Shown here: positions 43,018 through 52,053 of the stretch, one piece after another
Layout: each line of letters starts with the position of its first letter
How positions within the stretch are numbered: position 1 is the first letter of the stretch
DNA from: Rhodoflexus caldus
GTDB taxonomy: Bacteria; Bacteroidota; Bacteroidia; Cytophagales; Thermoflexibacteraceae
DNA length: 64,000 bases
NCBI RefSeq assembly: GCF_021206925.1
Contig: NZ_JAJPRF010000004.1
Span: 248,001 to 312,000, forward strand
Reading direction: 5' to 3'
The notes under the pieces: generated by a model
Told to the model about the DNA's origin: nothing
The model's input: the letters and a program-made list of their open reading frames with translations, nothing else
Databases searched by the model: none
Program-made: the position numbers and the translations under genes

Positions 43018-44672
43018 TGGTACATTGCCAATAATTCGCGTGCACTCTGATAGGCGGTTTCCGAAGGTTTAGCGCCGCCTATCATCTGAGCAATCTCCCC
43101 TACCCTTTCCTCGTAGCTCAGTTCGCGGATGCAGCTAATCACCCTGTCTGCCGTATCGTCTTTGTAAACATAGTAGTGCTGCTCTCCGTTGGCTGCTGTT
43201 TGCGGCAAGTGGCTGATAACAAACAACTGATGCTTTTTGGACATCTCGCGCAGCATTTTGCCTACCTTGATGGCAATTTCGCCCGAAATACCTGTGTCAA
43301 TTTCATCAAAAATGATGGTGGGAAGGGCTGTTTTGCCTGCCAAAATGTATTTCAGACAAAGCATCAGGCGCGAAAATTCGCCACCCGAAGCCACATTTTT
43401 CAGCGGTTCGGGGCGGATGCCTTTGTTGGCACTGAACAGGAATGTTACTAAATCGGCACCGTGGGGTGCAGGGGCTGTATCGCTTACTTGTATTTCAAGG
43501 CGCGCGTTCGGCATACCCAAATCTTGCAGCAGTGCGTTGGTTTGCAGGGCAACAGGGGCTGCGGCAGCTCGTCGGCTTTCGCTTAGTTGTGCCGCTGCTG
43601 CACGCATGGCAGCCTCTGCCTGTTCCAGCGCGGTGCGGGCATCGGCAATGGCCTCATCCAGATTGTGGGTAAGGCTGAGTTTATCTGCCAATGAGTTGCG
43701 AAGCGCAATAAGCTCCGCAACAGTTGCCGCGCCGTGTTTCTTTTGCAGCGTGTAAAGTTTGTCTAATTGCAATTTGAGCGTGTAAGCCTGCTCTTCATCA
43801 AAAAACAGGCTACCCTCCTCGCTTTCCAATTCAGAACCAATGTCGCGCAGTTCAATGAACAAACTCTCCATCCTTTCGGCAAGTGCCTGATAGCGTGGAG
43901 AATAATTAACGATTTTGCGTATCTCGCTCAGGGCGCTTCGCAGAATGTTTTCGGCAGCGTTTTCATCGTTGGCGAGCATCTGCCCCAGCAATGCCAACTG
44001 TGTTTTGATGGTTTCTATGTTGTCAAGTCGTTCCAGTTCCTGCTCCATTGCCTCCTGTTGCATCTCATCGAGCGGCAGTTGGCGCAGTTCTTCCAATAAA
44101 TATTGATTATAGTCTGCGTCTTTGCGGAGTGCATCGGCCTGTGCAAGCAGTTTTTGCAGCGCCTGTTCTGCCTTGCGCCAAGTGCGGTAGGCTTGCGCAT
44201 AGGCATCAACCAAGGGCTGATGCTGAGCAAAAGCATCGAGCAAATCGCGTTGGAAGTCATCGGCGGCCAGCAGCAGCGTATCGTGCTGACTGTGGATGTC
44301 CATCAAACGGCTGCCAATGCGGCGCAGCACTTCCAGCGTAACGGGTGTGTCATTAATGAATGCCCGCGATTTACCCGCCGGACTGATTTCGCGCCGTATG
44401 GTACAATGGCCGTCAAAATCGAGGTCTGATTCTTCAAAAAGCGGTTGTAAATCGTATTCGCAGATATCAAACTGTCCCTCTACTACGCATTTTTCGCCTT
44501 CATTCAGCAATACTTTGGTGTCGGCTCGGTCGCCCAGCAGCAGGCCTATCGCACCCAGCATAATGGATTTACCCGCACCGGTTTCACCTGTGATAATGTT
44601 CAGGTGCGCCGAAGGGCTGATTTCCAGTTGCCGAATGAGCGCGTAGTTTCTGATGACCAGATGTTTGAGCAT
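43014..44672 (-). CDS. recN: DNA repair protein RecN
   Basis: This SMC-like ATPase of 552 residues has Walker A ITGETGAGKS (residues 29-36 for GETGAGKS), a coiled-coil middle (about 150-370), and the C-terminal ABC signature and Walker B (ASGGEFSRLMLCLKYIL, then PTIIFDEIDTGISGE). It acts in double-strand break repair by holding DNA ends or sister duplexes. RecO is in the same window (37272). Upstream lies a 120-base gap that contains a perfect hairpin. Confidence 0.96.
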   Translation of the reverse strand: MLKHLVIRNYALIRQLEISPSAHLNIITGETGAGKSIMLGAIGLLLGDRADTKVLLNEGEKCVVEGQFDICEYDLQPLFEESDLDFDGHCTIRREISPAGKSRAFINDTPVTLEVLRRIGSRLMDIHSQHDTLLLAADDFQRDLLDAFAQHQPLVDAYAQAYRTWRKAEQALQKLLAQADALRKDADYNQYLLEELRQLPLDEMQQEAMEQELERLDNIETIKTQLALLGQMLANDENAAENILRSALSEIRKIVNYSPRYQALAERMESLFIELRDIGSELESEEGSLFFDEEQAYTLKLQLDKLYTLQKKHGAATVAELIALRNSLADKLSLTHNLDEAIADARTALEQAEAAMRAAAAQLSESRRAAAAPVALQTNALLQDLGMPNARLEIQVSDTAPAPHGADLVTFLFSANKGIRPEPLKNVASGGEFSRLMLCLKYILAGKTALPTIIFDEIDTGISGEIAIKVGKMLREMSKKHQLFVISHLPQTAANGEQHYYVYKDDTADRVISCIRELSYEERVGEIAQMIGGAKPSETAYQSARELLAMYH

Positions 44673-44700
44673 GGCGGATTTTGACAGTTATCTTACGCAG

Positions 44701-44733
44701 ACGCGACGGGTTTTGAAAACCCGTCGCGTTTTT
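44701..44733. terminator. Perfect hairpin between recN and the cytochrome c gene
   Basis: Arms ACGCGACGGGTTTT (44701-44714) and its exact complement (44716-44729) leave a one-base loop. A T-run follows only on the plus strand, but the only transcript expected here comes from the cytochrome c gene on the minus strand, so it may act as a terminator or as a dispersed repeat. Confidence 0.6.
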
Positions 44734-44792
44734 ACGAATGTAAGCGTAACAAAATTAAAGAAGCAAAATCAATAAAAAAATATTTTTACGGA

Positions 44793-45431
44793 TTACTTCT
44801 TCAATGTGCCGATGTAAGCGGCTACCGCCTTGATGTCTTGTTCGGAAAGTGCCTTTTTGTATTTGGGCATGGCATTTTTTCCGTTGGTGATAATCTGCAC
44901 GGCTTCCTCCGCGCTCAGTTGGCTAACCGCCAGATTTTTGGCACCTGCTGCGCCGAGTGCACCATCTTCGCCATGGCAAACCACACAGTTGGCATCGTAA
45001 ACTGCCTTTCCGTGCAACTGAATATCGTAACCGCTTTGCGTGGCATCGGTTACTACCCCTGCTGCCAATTCCTGTACGGGTGCGTTGCGGCTCATTTCGG
45101 CAAGGCCGTAGGAAACCAGCAGCAGCACAAAAGACAGTGTAGCCAGCGCTTTATTGCTGCGTTTAAAACCAACAACAGCCAGCGGAATAGAGGCAAAAAC
45201 AGCAGCAATTTTAATCCACATGTATATATGAATTTGTGGCAATTGGAACAGCATCACAGCCCCCGTCAGCAGAAAAAGTGTGCTGACAATCATTTCGGGA
45301 ATGCGTATTATCTTCTTGAAACGCTCCAATGTGTCGGTTTTGTTGGCCAGCAAAAGGGCTGTTTTTACCAGATAGATGAGCAAGAAAAGCACTACAACCA
45401 ATTTGTGCGTGTGCAATAGTCCGGTGAACAT
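44793..45431 (-). CDS. SirB-like membrane domain fused to cytochrome c
   Basis: The 212-residue protein starts with four hydrophobic helices that resemble the SirB2 family (about 1-115, HTHKLVVVLFLLIYLVKTAL to LLLVSYGLAEM) and ends in a class I cytochrome c domain (about 135-212) with heme site CVVCH (149-153) and a Met-containing AMPKYKKAL segment for the axial ligand. SirB-like domains occur in gamma-proteobacteria as separate membrane proteins; cytochrome c on the periplasmic side suggests electron transfer. No oxidase genes are nearby, so the partner is unknown. Its start is 106 bases from the divergent SPFH gene. Confidence 0.82.
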   Translation of the reverse strand: MFTGLLHTHKLVVVLFLLIYLVKTALLLANKTDTLERFKKIIRIPEMIVSTLFLLTGAVMLFQLPQIHIYMWIKIAAVFASIPLAVVGFKRSNKALATLSFVLLLVSYGLAEMSRNAPVQELAAGVVTDATQSGYDIQLHGKAVYDANCVVCHGEDGALGAAGAKNLAVSQLSAEEAVQIITNGKNAMPKYKKALSEQDIKAVAAYIGTLKK

Positions 45432-45537
45432 GAGAAAAGAGATTTTTTAGGTGATTTCCTCAAAAATACGGCATCAGTGCTTAACTTGAATCAAGATTTG
45501 ACCGTAAAACAGATTAACAACCTTTAACAAACGACAT

Positions 45538-46398
45538 ATGAAACGCAGTATCACCATATTGATAGTGGTAGTTTTGGTGGCTACCGTCATGTTCTCCACG
45601 GTTTCATGCACGCGGATTGATGCGGGCTATGTAGGCATCAAGGTTAATCTGTACGGACAAGACAAAGGCGTGCAGGACATTACCGAAGTTACGGGCATGG
45701 TTTGGTACAACCCCGTTACAACTGCCATCTATGAGTTCCCGACCTTTGTACAGCACAAGGTATGGACTGCCGAGCTTACCGAAGACAGCCCGGTGAATGA
45801 AGAATTTACCGTTACTACCCGCGACGGTTTGAGCCTTTCCTTTGACGTAGGCTTAGACTATCAGGTAATTCCCGAGCGGGTGCCCGATATTTTCCGCACC
45901 TACCGCAAAGATTTGCGCCAGATTACCAATGAGTTTATCCGCACCATGGTACGCAATGCGCACAACAGTGTAGCCTCTACTTACACTGCCGAAGACATGG
46001 TATCTAAGCGCGGTGATTTTGAAGCGGAAGTAGAAAAAATACTGCGCCGCGACTTGCAAAAAGCCGGCTTTGAAATTCAGCAAATCGGTATTATTGGCAA
46101 AATCCGTATGCCTGCCACATTGGAAGAAGCCGTTAATGCCAAAATCAAGGCTGTGCAAGACGCCATCAGGGCAGAAAACGAAAAGCAGCGCATCATTGCC
46201 GAAGCACAGAAAAATATAGAACAAGCCAAAGGCGAAGCCGAAGCCATCCGCATTCGCGCTGAGGCAGAAGCCAATGCCAACAAGCTGATTACCAGCACAC
46301 TATCTCCTTTGCTTTTGCAAAAAATGTACATTGAAAAATGGGACGGCAAATTGCCTGTTTACGGACAAACGCCGCAGTTATTTAAAAATATCAACTAA
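45538..46398 (+). CDS. SPFH/Band 7 (prohibitin-like) membrane protein
   Basis: The 286-residue protein has one N-terminal hydrophobic segment (about 5-23) followed by SC, so it is either membrane-anchored or a lipoprotein, then the SPFH domain (about 25-190, with AGYVGIKVNLYG, TVTTRDGLSLSFDVGLDYQV, RTMVRNAHNSVASTYTAEDM) and a long Ala/Glu-rich helix (about 200-260). SPFH proteins build ring-shaped membrane scaffolds and protect proteases such as FtsH; the exact client here is unknown. It is divergent from the cytochrome c gene. Confidence 0.88.
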   Translation: MKRSITILIVVVLVATVMFSTVSCTRIDAGYVGIKVNLYGQDKGVQDITEVTGMVWYNPVTTAIYEFPTFVQHKVWTAELTEDSPVNEEFTVTTRDGLSLSFDVGLDYQVIPERVPDIFRTYRKDLRQITNEFIRTMVRNAHNSVASTYTAEDMVSKRGDFEAEVEKILRRDLQKAGFEIQQIGIIGKIRMPATLEEAVNAKIKAVQDAIRAENEKQRIIAEAQKNIEQAKGEAEAIRIRAEAEANANKLITSTLSPLLLQKMYIEKWDGKLPVYGQTPQLFKNIN

Positions 46399-46478
46399 TA
46401 TCGCTGCACTCCGATAAATCGGGCAACCTTTTTGCAATGCAACCTGTCTGTTACCTCTAAATCAATCATACTTCAACC

Positions 46479-47093
46479 ATGAAAAAAGTTCTTATAATTT
46501 TTTGCATCCTTGCTCTGCCGGCAGCCGCATTTGCACAGTTGGGCATCCATGGCGGCCTTAAATTAGGCGGCGGCGTTTCGCAAATCAATTTTGAAAAAAC
46601 CAACACGCAAGGGGGCGGTGCATTTGTACCCGGCGATGCTCGCGTAAGTTTTCATGGCGGCGGCTTTTTGCAGGCCAAAGTATTAGGCATTTTACTGCGG
46701 CCTGAAATCTACTTCACCTCCATTGGCAGCCAAGCTATTTTTGAAAGCCAAAATGTACAACAGGTACAAACACAAGTTAAAAACTACAACATCAACCGCG
46801 TAGATGTACCTATTTTGGTAGGTTTCAGTATGTTAAAAGTACTGCGCGTCAATGGTGGCCCCGTCATTAGTGCAACAGCAGGCAATAACACAACCGTCAA
46901 TCAAAAGTTGAACAGCGCAACGGTAGGTTTGCAATTGGGCGTAGGCTTAGATTTTGGAAAGTTAGGAATTGATGCCCGCTACGAAGGCAGTTTCAGCAAC
47001 ATCAGCAACGACCTTACGCTTGGCGGCTTTACCTTCCCAGCCGACCAGCGCATCCGTCAGTACATGGTCAGCCTGAGTTATCGCCTTTTCTAA
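46479..47093 (+). CDS. Small outer-membrane beta-barrel protein (PorT/OMP_b-brl_2-like)
   Basis: The 204-residue product has a signal peptide (MKKVLIIFCILALPAAAFA, before QLGIHGG) and alternating amphipathic strands in a barrel pattern: GIHGGLKLGGGVSQINFE, LLRPEIYFTSIGS, VDVPILVGFSMLKVLRVNGG, and an aromatic end, MVSLSYRLF. This is typical of the porin-family barrels found throughout Bacteroidota. No substrate is predicted. It follows the SPFH gene by 80 bases and is closed by a clear terminator at 47186. Confidence 0.83.
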   Translation: MKKVLIIFCILALPAAAFAQLGIHGGLKLGGGVSQINFEKTNTQGGGAFVPGDARVSFHGGGFLQAKVLGILLRPEIYFTSIGSQAIFESQNVQQVQTQVKNYNINRVDVPILVGFSMLKVLRVNGGPVISATAGNNTTVNQKLNSATVGLQLGVGLDFGKLGIDARYEGSFSNISNDLTLGGFTFPADQRIRQYMVSLSYRLF

Positions 47094-47185
47094 AACCAAG
47101 TTGAATTACCCGCTGCCTATGTGATAATCTGCATGTTTTGAATTGCATTTTGCAAATGGCAAACAGGCAGGCGAATAATGCAGCA

Positions 47186-47221
47186 ATAGGGACAGAGAAT
47201 GCGCTGTCCCTATATTTTTTT
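47186..47221 (+). terminator. Rho-independent terminator after the barrel gene
   Basis: Perfect arms ATAGGGACAG (47186-47195) and CTGTCCCTAT (47204-47213), loop of 8, then a run of T to 47221. Confidence 0.92.
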
Positions 47222-47269
47222 CATAGCATCATTGGTGCTCCCAAAGTTAGTACAGAGGTTAAAACAGCC

Positions 47270-48568
47270 CTACAAAAGGTCTGTGATGGTTTCCAACCCC
47301 ATACCGCGCGAACCTTTGAGCAAAATGTAGCTGTTTTGGATGGGATTGCCCTGCAACCACTCGGCAAGTGCGGCTTTGTGCTCAAAAAACAGGGCGGAAT
47401 CGTCGGCTTGGCGAATGTCATAAAATGCCTTCCCGCAAAGCAATACGCATGCAAATCTGCTTTGCATGGCTTTTTCGGCTATTTCGCGGTGTTTGGCGGC
47501 ACTGTAACTGCCTAATTCAAACATATCCCCCAAAATCACCACCTTGTTGGTTGCAGGCATCTGCGCAAAACTGTCTAAGGCTGCTTGCATGCTCGAGGGG
47601 TTGGCATTGTAAGCATCCATAATCAGCGTATTACTGCCCGTTTTTCGCACCTGCGAGCGATTGTTGGTAGGTACATAAGCGGCAATAGCCTGATGAATAT
47701 CTGCTGCCGGAACATTGAAATAAGTTCCCACGGCAATCGCCGTCAGGATATTGTCAAAATTATACGCGCCGATGAGCTGTGTCTCGTGTGTATGGCCTTC
47801 GGTGTCTTTGTAGCAAATAAACGGTGTTGTTTCTAACAGCTCCGCACAGGCAAACGTATTGTGCAGGCCGTAGTAAATCGGTCGGGGGAATTTTTTACCC
47901 AACTCAGCCAGCAGCGGATTGCGGACATTGACAAAGGCTTGTCCTTTGCTTTGCGCCAAATAGTCAAACAATTCGCTTTTGGCACGGATGACTCCTTCAA
48001 AGCTGCCGAAACCTTCTAAATGCGCTTGTCCGATGTTGGTAATCAATCCGAAATCTGGCTCGGCAATGCTGCAAAGCTCGGCTATATCGCCGATATGGTT
48101 GGCGCCCATTTCAATGACCGCCATTTCTGTTTCGGGGCGAATTTGCAACAGGGTCAGCGGCACACCAATGTGATTATTCAGGTTGCCCTGTGTGGCATGG
48201 GTGCGGTACTTCCGACGCAGCACCGCCGCCACTAATTCTTTGGTAGTTGTTTTACCATTGGTGCCCGTAATGGCAATAAACGGTATTTGCAACTGTCGGC
48301 GATGATGGCGCGCCAACGATTGCAGGCTTTCTAACACATTTTCCACCAACAAAAATCGGTCGGATGCAATCACCGAAGGGTTATCTACGACCGCATAGGC
48401 TGCACCTTGTTTCAGTGCTTGCGCTGCAAATTGGTTGCCGTCAAAATTAGCACCTTTCAAAGCGAAAAACAGACAGCCGTCGGGCAGTTGGCGGCTGTCT
48501 GTACTGACTACCGGATGTTGGCAATAATGCGTATATAGTTGTTCGGTAGTGATATGGGCTGTTTGCAT
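47270..48568 (-). CDS. murF: UDP-N-acetylmuramoyl-tripeptide-D-alanyl-D-alanine ligase MurF
   Basis: The 432-residue enzyme has the Mur ligase layout: N-terminal domain, central ATPase with AITGTNGKTTTKELVAAVL near 98, NNHIGVPLTLLQI and VIEMGANHIGDIAELC, and C-terminal domain with ILGDMFELG. MurF adds D-Ala-D-Ala to the UDP-muramoyl tripeptide in the cytoplasm, the last step of the soluble wall precursor. The gene is 14 bases downstream of the E1 fusion on the same strand, and gldJ is about 3.5 kb away. As I recall, gldJ and murF are adjacent in some Flavobacteria, so this may be a broken-up version of that order. Confidence 0.95.
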   Translation of the reverse strand: MQTAHITTEQLYTHYCQHPVVSTDSRQLPDGCLFFALKGANFDGNQFAAQALKQGAAYAVVDNPSVIASDRFLLVENVLESLQSLARHHRRQLQIPFIAITGTNGKTTTKELVAAVLRRKYRTHATQGNLNNHIGVPLTLLQIRPETEMAVIEMGANHIGDIAELCSIAEPDFGLITNIGQAHLEGFGSFEGVIRAKSELFDYLAQSKGQAFVNVRNPLLAELGKKFPRPIYYGLHNTFACAELLETTPFICYKDTEGHTHETQLIGAYNFDNILTAIAVGTYFNVPAADIHQAIAAYVPTNNRSQVRKTGSNTLIMDAYNANPSSMQAALDSFAQMPATNKVVILGDMFELGSYSAAKHREIAEKAMQSRFACVLLCGKAFYDIRQADDSALFFEHKAALAEWLQGNPIQNSYILLKGSRGMGLETITDLL

Positions 48569-48582
48569 CTATGGCAAATGGC

Positions 48583-51000
48583 TTAGTAAATTTCAGGATA
48601 CCTTGTCGGACTTACCTCGTGCATTATGCTGTAAACCGCATCAAAAATATCTTCGGGATTGGGTTTGCTGAAATAGTCGCCATCGGAGCCGTAAGGCGGG
48701 CGGTGTGCTTTGGCAGCAATGCAAACAGGCTGTGCATCCAAGTACGGGAAAATATCCTGATTGTCCATTACCTGTTGGAGCATGTATGCCGAAGCGCCTC
48801 CCGGCACGTCTTCATCGGCAAAAATGACGCGGTTGGTCTTGCGCACCGATTGCCCGATGATGCCGTAGCGGTCAAAAGGAAGCAGCGTTTGCACGTCCAC
48901 AACCTCTACGTCTATACCGAATTTTGCTAAATCCTCGGCGGCTTCCATCACGATGCGGCACATAGAGCCGTAGGTTACAATGGTGATGTCCGTTCCCTGA
49001 CGAATCACTTCGGGCACGCCCAGCGGCACGGTAAATTCTCCTACGTTGTCGGGCAGGCGTTCTTTGAGGCGATAACCGTTGAGGCACTCAATTACCAATG
49101 CCGGTTCATCGGAGAGCAGCAGGGTGTTGTACATGCCCGCAGCTTGTGTCATATTGCGCGGCACAAGCACGTGCATACCACGCAAACTATTGATAATCAT
49201 ACCAATAGGAGAACCTGAGTGCCAAATACCCTCTAAACGATGGCCGCGTGTGCGTACAATCAGCGGTGCTTTTTGGCCGCCTGCCGTGCGGTAGTGCAAA
49301 CAAGCCAAATCGTCGGAGAGTGTTTGGATAGCATAGAGCAGGTAGTCTAAGTACTGAATTTCGGTAATCGGGCGCAGGCCGCGCATGGCAGCACCAATGC
49401 CCTGACCAACAATGGTGGCTTCGCGAATACCGGTATCGCCTACGCGCAGTTCGCCGTATTTGGCCTGCAAGCCGGCAAATGCCTGATTTACATCACCGAT
49501 TTTGCCCACATCTTCGCCAATGGCGAAAACGCGCGGGTCGCGGGCAAGCATGGCATCAAAGCAGGCCTGTAATACTTCGCGGCCATCTACCACGGGAGAG
49601 TTTTCGGAGTACACAGGCTTAACTTCGCGAACTAACAGGGCTGACTCGTCCGACTCACTCAATAAATGGGAATTGAAGCGGCGTTCGTTCTCTTTTTCAG
49701 CTTTTTTCACCCAATTTATCAATGCCTGACGGGCGGCGCTGTTCTGACCACGCAGCAGGCGCAACCCATGGCGGGCGGCTTTCATGGCATCCATGTGCTG
49801 TGGATTAATTGTGCGCTGATACTCGGAGCGCACCATGAGCAATTGCTCTTTCAGTGTGGCATCCGCACAAGTATCGGCGGCTTCTGCCAACAGACGCAGC
49901 ACTTCCTGCTGGTCGCCTTTCATAGAATCTACAAAGGCAGCCCATGCATTGTTTTTTGCTTCCAATGCACGTTGTTTGGCACGGCGGTCTATCTCTTCCA
50001 GTTCCTCGGCAGTTGCATAGCCGTTGGCCATCATCCAAATTCCCATTTGCTTGATGCAGTCATATTCTGCTTCCCAAGCCAATCGCTCTTTGGATTTGTA
50101 GCGCTCGTGTGAACCCGAAGTAGAATGACCTTGCGGTTGGGTTAATTCCGTAACGTGAATCAGGCAGGGCACATGCTCGCGACGGGCAATGGCGGCTGCT
50201 GTCAGATAGGTCTGACACAACTCATCGTATTGCCAGCCTTTTACTTGAAACAGTTCAAAACCCGGTTCATTTTCGGTGCGCTGCAAGCCAATCAGAATTT
50301 TATAAATATCACCCTTGGTAGTATGGTATTCCTGCGGAACGGAGATGCCGTAACCATCGTCCCACACAGACATTACCATAGGCACTTGCAGTACACCTGC
50401 GGCATTTAAGGCTTCAAAAAACAAGCCTTCGGAGGTGGAAGCATTACCGATTGTACCGAAGGCAACCTCATTGCCTTGCACGGAAAAATCGGTCAGGTAC
50501 GACAACTGCGGATTTTGGCGGTAGAGTTTGGAGGCAAATGCCAAACCGACCAAGCGCGGCATTTGTCCGGCCGTACAAGAAATATCGGCAGAGGAGTTGT
50601 ATTGCTCCATCAAATTTTTCCACTTGCCGTTTTTGTCTAAACTGCGGGTTGCAAAATGGCCATTCATACAGCGCCCGCCGGTAGCCGGTTCTGCCTCTAT
50701 GTCAGTATGCGCATAGAGCTGCGCGAAATATTGCTCCAATGTAAGCGCACCTAAGGCAAACATGAAGGTTTGGTCGCGATAGTAGCCGGAGCGGAAGTCG
50801 CCTTTGCGAAAGGCCTTGGCCATTGCAATTTGTGCAATTTCTTTTCCGTCGCCGAAAATGCCGAATTTGGCTTTTCCCATGAACACTTCTTTTCGCCCCA
50901 TCAAACTTGCATGACGACTTTCGCAGGCAATGCGGTAGTCGTTCAGCACCTCTTCACGTGTCAGGGAAAAGTTAGCGGTTGAAACTTCGGTTTGTGCCAT
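48583..51000 (-). CDS. 2-oxoacid dehydrogenase E1, alpha and beta subunits fused
   Basis: The 805-residue protein is a fusion. The first half (about 1-400) is E1-alpha with thiamine-diphosphate site (TIGNASTSEGLFFEALNAAG to VWDDGYGISVP) and the second (about 470-805) E1-beta (AIGEDVGKIGDVNQAFAGL, the GAAMRGLRPITEI block, PEDIFDAVYSIM-like end). It decarboxylates a branched-chain 2-oxoacid or pyruvate and charges the lipoyl group of E2. The fused arrangement is common in Bacteroidota. The usual Gly-Asp-Gly of the diphosphate site reads Gly-Asn-Ala. E2 and E3 are not adjacent. A branched-chain role would agree with icmF at 62891. Confidence 0.88.
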   Translation of the reverse strand: MAQTEVSTANFSLTREEVLNDYRIACESRHASLMGRKEVFMGKAKFGIFGDGKEIAQIAMAKAFRKGDFRSGYYRDQTFMFALGALTLEQYFAQLYAHTDIEAEPATGGRCMNGHFATRSLDKNGKWKNLMEQYNSSADISCTAGQMPRLVGLAFASKLYRQNPQLSYLTDFSVQGNEVAFGTIGNASTSEGLFFEALNAAGVLQVPMVMSVWDDGYGISVPQEYHTTKGDIYKILIGLQRTENEPGFELFQVKGWQYDELCQTYLTAAAIARREHVPCLIHVTELTQPQGHSTSGSHERYKSKERLAWEAEYDCIKQMGIWMMANGYATAEELEEIDRRAKQRALEAKNNAWAAFVDSMKGDQQEVLRLLAEAADTCADATLKEQLLMVRSEYQRTINPQHMDAMKAARHGLRLLRGQNSAARQALINWVKKAEKENERRFNSHLLSESDESALLVREVKPVYSENSPVVDGREVLQACFDAMLARDPRVFAIGEDVGKIGDVNQAFAGLQAKYGELRVGDTGIREATIVGQGIGAAMRGLRPITEIQYLDYLLYAIQTLSDDLACLHYRTAGGQKAPLIVRTRGHRLEGIWHSGSPIGMIINSLRGMHVLVPRNMTQAAGMYNTLLLSDEPALVIECLNGYRLKERLPDNVGEFTVPLGVPEVIRQGTDITIVTYGSMCRIVMEAAEDLAKFGIDVEVVDVQTLLPFDRYGIIGQSVRKTNRVIFADEDVPGGASAYMLQQVMDNQDIFPYLDAQPVCIAAKAHRPPYGSDGDYFSKPNPEDIFDAVYSIMHEVSPTRYPEIY

Positions 51001-51044
51001 TATGTGTGTGTTTTCGGTTTGATTTTCAAGGCAAAAATAAGCAT

Positions 51045-51980
51045 TTAAGCCGTAAGCTGCACTAATTTATCTACCAATACGCGGTTAATGCGCTCGTAGG
51101 ATTCGTACGTCCAGCCTGCCACGTGAGGCGAAAAAATCACATTGGGCTGTTGCGTAAGCCATTCAAAATCAACTGCTTGCGCAGGAGTAAGTTTATCTAA
51201 TTTTTCCTGCTCCAAAACATCCAGACATGCCCCCCGAAGTTTGCCGCTTTGCAGTGCTTCCCGCAACGATGCCAAAGGCACGATTTCACCGCGGGCAGTA
51301 TTGACAAACCATATCGGATGAGCAAACCGATTAAAAAAATCCGTGTTTATCCAGCCGCGCGTTGCAGCAGTCAGCGGAACGTGCAAACTCAACACCTCTG
51401 CCTCTGCCCATAGTTGCTCGAGCGATGCTTCGGTTGCATAGGTATCAGAAAATCCGCTTTTGTATTTGTCATAGGCCAGTACACGACAGCCAAAACCGCT
51501 GAGCCGTTTGGCAAACGATTGCCCCATGTGTCCATAACCGATGATGCCAACGGTTTTGCCCATCAATTCGTAGCCGCGATTGGCCTCGCGCTGCCATATT
51601 TTTTGGCGCACCTGTGCATCGGCTTGCAGCAACTTATTCATCAGCGCCAGCAACATCCCCATTGCATGTTCGCCTACGGCATCCCGATTGCCTTCCGGTG
51701 CGTTAATCAGGGCTATGTTACAGGCTTGAAGTGCGGCCATATCTACTTGGTCGGTGCCTGCACCGGCACGCGCAAGCACTTCCAACTGTGTGGCCTTGCC
51801 AAGCAGTTCGGCATCTATGGGCGTTTTGGAGCGAACAATCATTACTTGGTAGTGGCCGACTATATCTAATATTTCCGCACGCGTAATTTGCGGCAAATAA
51901 TCGGGGGCGAATCCTGCCTTTTCCAGCATCGGAAGCAGCGATTCGTGCATGGTGTCTATTATCAAAACTCGTTTTTGCAT
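51045..51980 (-). CDS. D-2-hydroxyacid dehydrogenase (phosphoglycerate dehydrogenase type)
   Basis: The product (311 residues from ATG 51980) has an NAD Rossmann site (VGIIGYGHMGQSFAKRL near 145) and the catalytic triad region of the family: Arg in FVNTARGEIV, Glu in the stretch around LDVLEQEK, His in FSPHVAGWTYES. It likely oxidises 3-phosphoglycerate or a related 2-hydroxyacid; there is no ACT domain, so no serine feedback site. A longer frame to 52067 is rejected: it would run back through the gldJ terminator at 51991. The E1 gene starts 44 bases downstream of its stop. Confidence 0.87.
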   Translation of the reverse strand: MQKRVLIIDTMHESLLPMLEKAGFAPDYLPQITRAEILDIVGHYQVMIVRSKTPIDAELLGKATQLEVLARAGAGTDQVDMAALQACNIALINAPEGNRDAVGEHAMGMLLALMNKLLQADAQVRQKIWQREANRGYELMGKTVGIIGYGHMGQSFAKRLSGFGCRVLAYDKYKSGFSDTYATEASLEQLWAEAEVLSLHVPLTAATRGWINTDFFNRFAHPIWFVNTARGEIVPLASLREALQSGKLRGACLDVLEQEKLDKLTPAQAVDFEWLTQQPNVIFSPHVAGWTYESYERINRVLVDKLVQLTA

Positions 51981-51990
51981 AGGGGCATTG

Positions 51991-52031
51991 TTAAAAAGCA
52001 GAAGAGCCATCCCTGTGAGGAATGACTCTTC
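51991..52031 (-). terminator. Terminator after gldJ
   Basis: The arms GAAGAGTCATTCC and its partner (52031-52019 and 52013-52001 on the minus strand) pair with two G-U wobbles around a short loop, and the minus strand then reads GCTTTTTAACAA. Confidence 0.75.
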
Positions 52032-52053
52032 CGACGATGAATGTCTTTGAATA

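Noticed and set aside
44701-44733. Terminator for recN
   Set aside because: recN starts at 44672 and is read leftward, away from the hairpin; at most it serves the cytochrome c gene or is a dispersed repeat.
47222-47269. Possible small gene between the barrel gene and murF
   Set aside because: Apart from the terminator no frame with a start, ribosome-related context or sensible translation is present.
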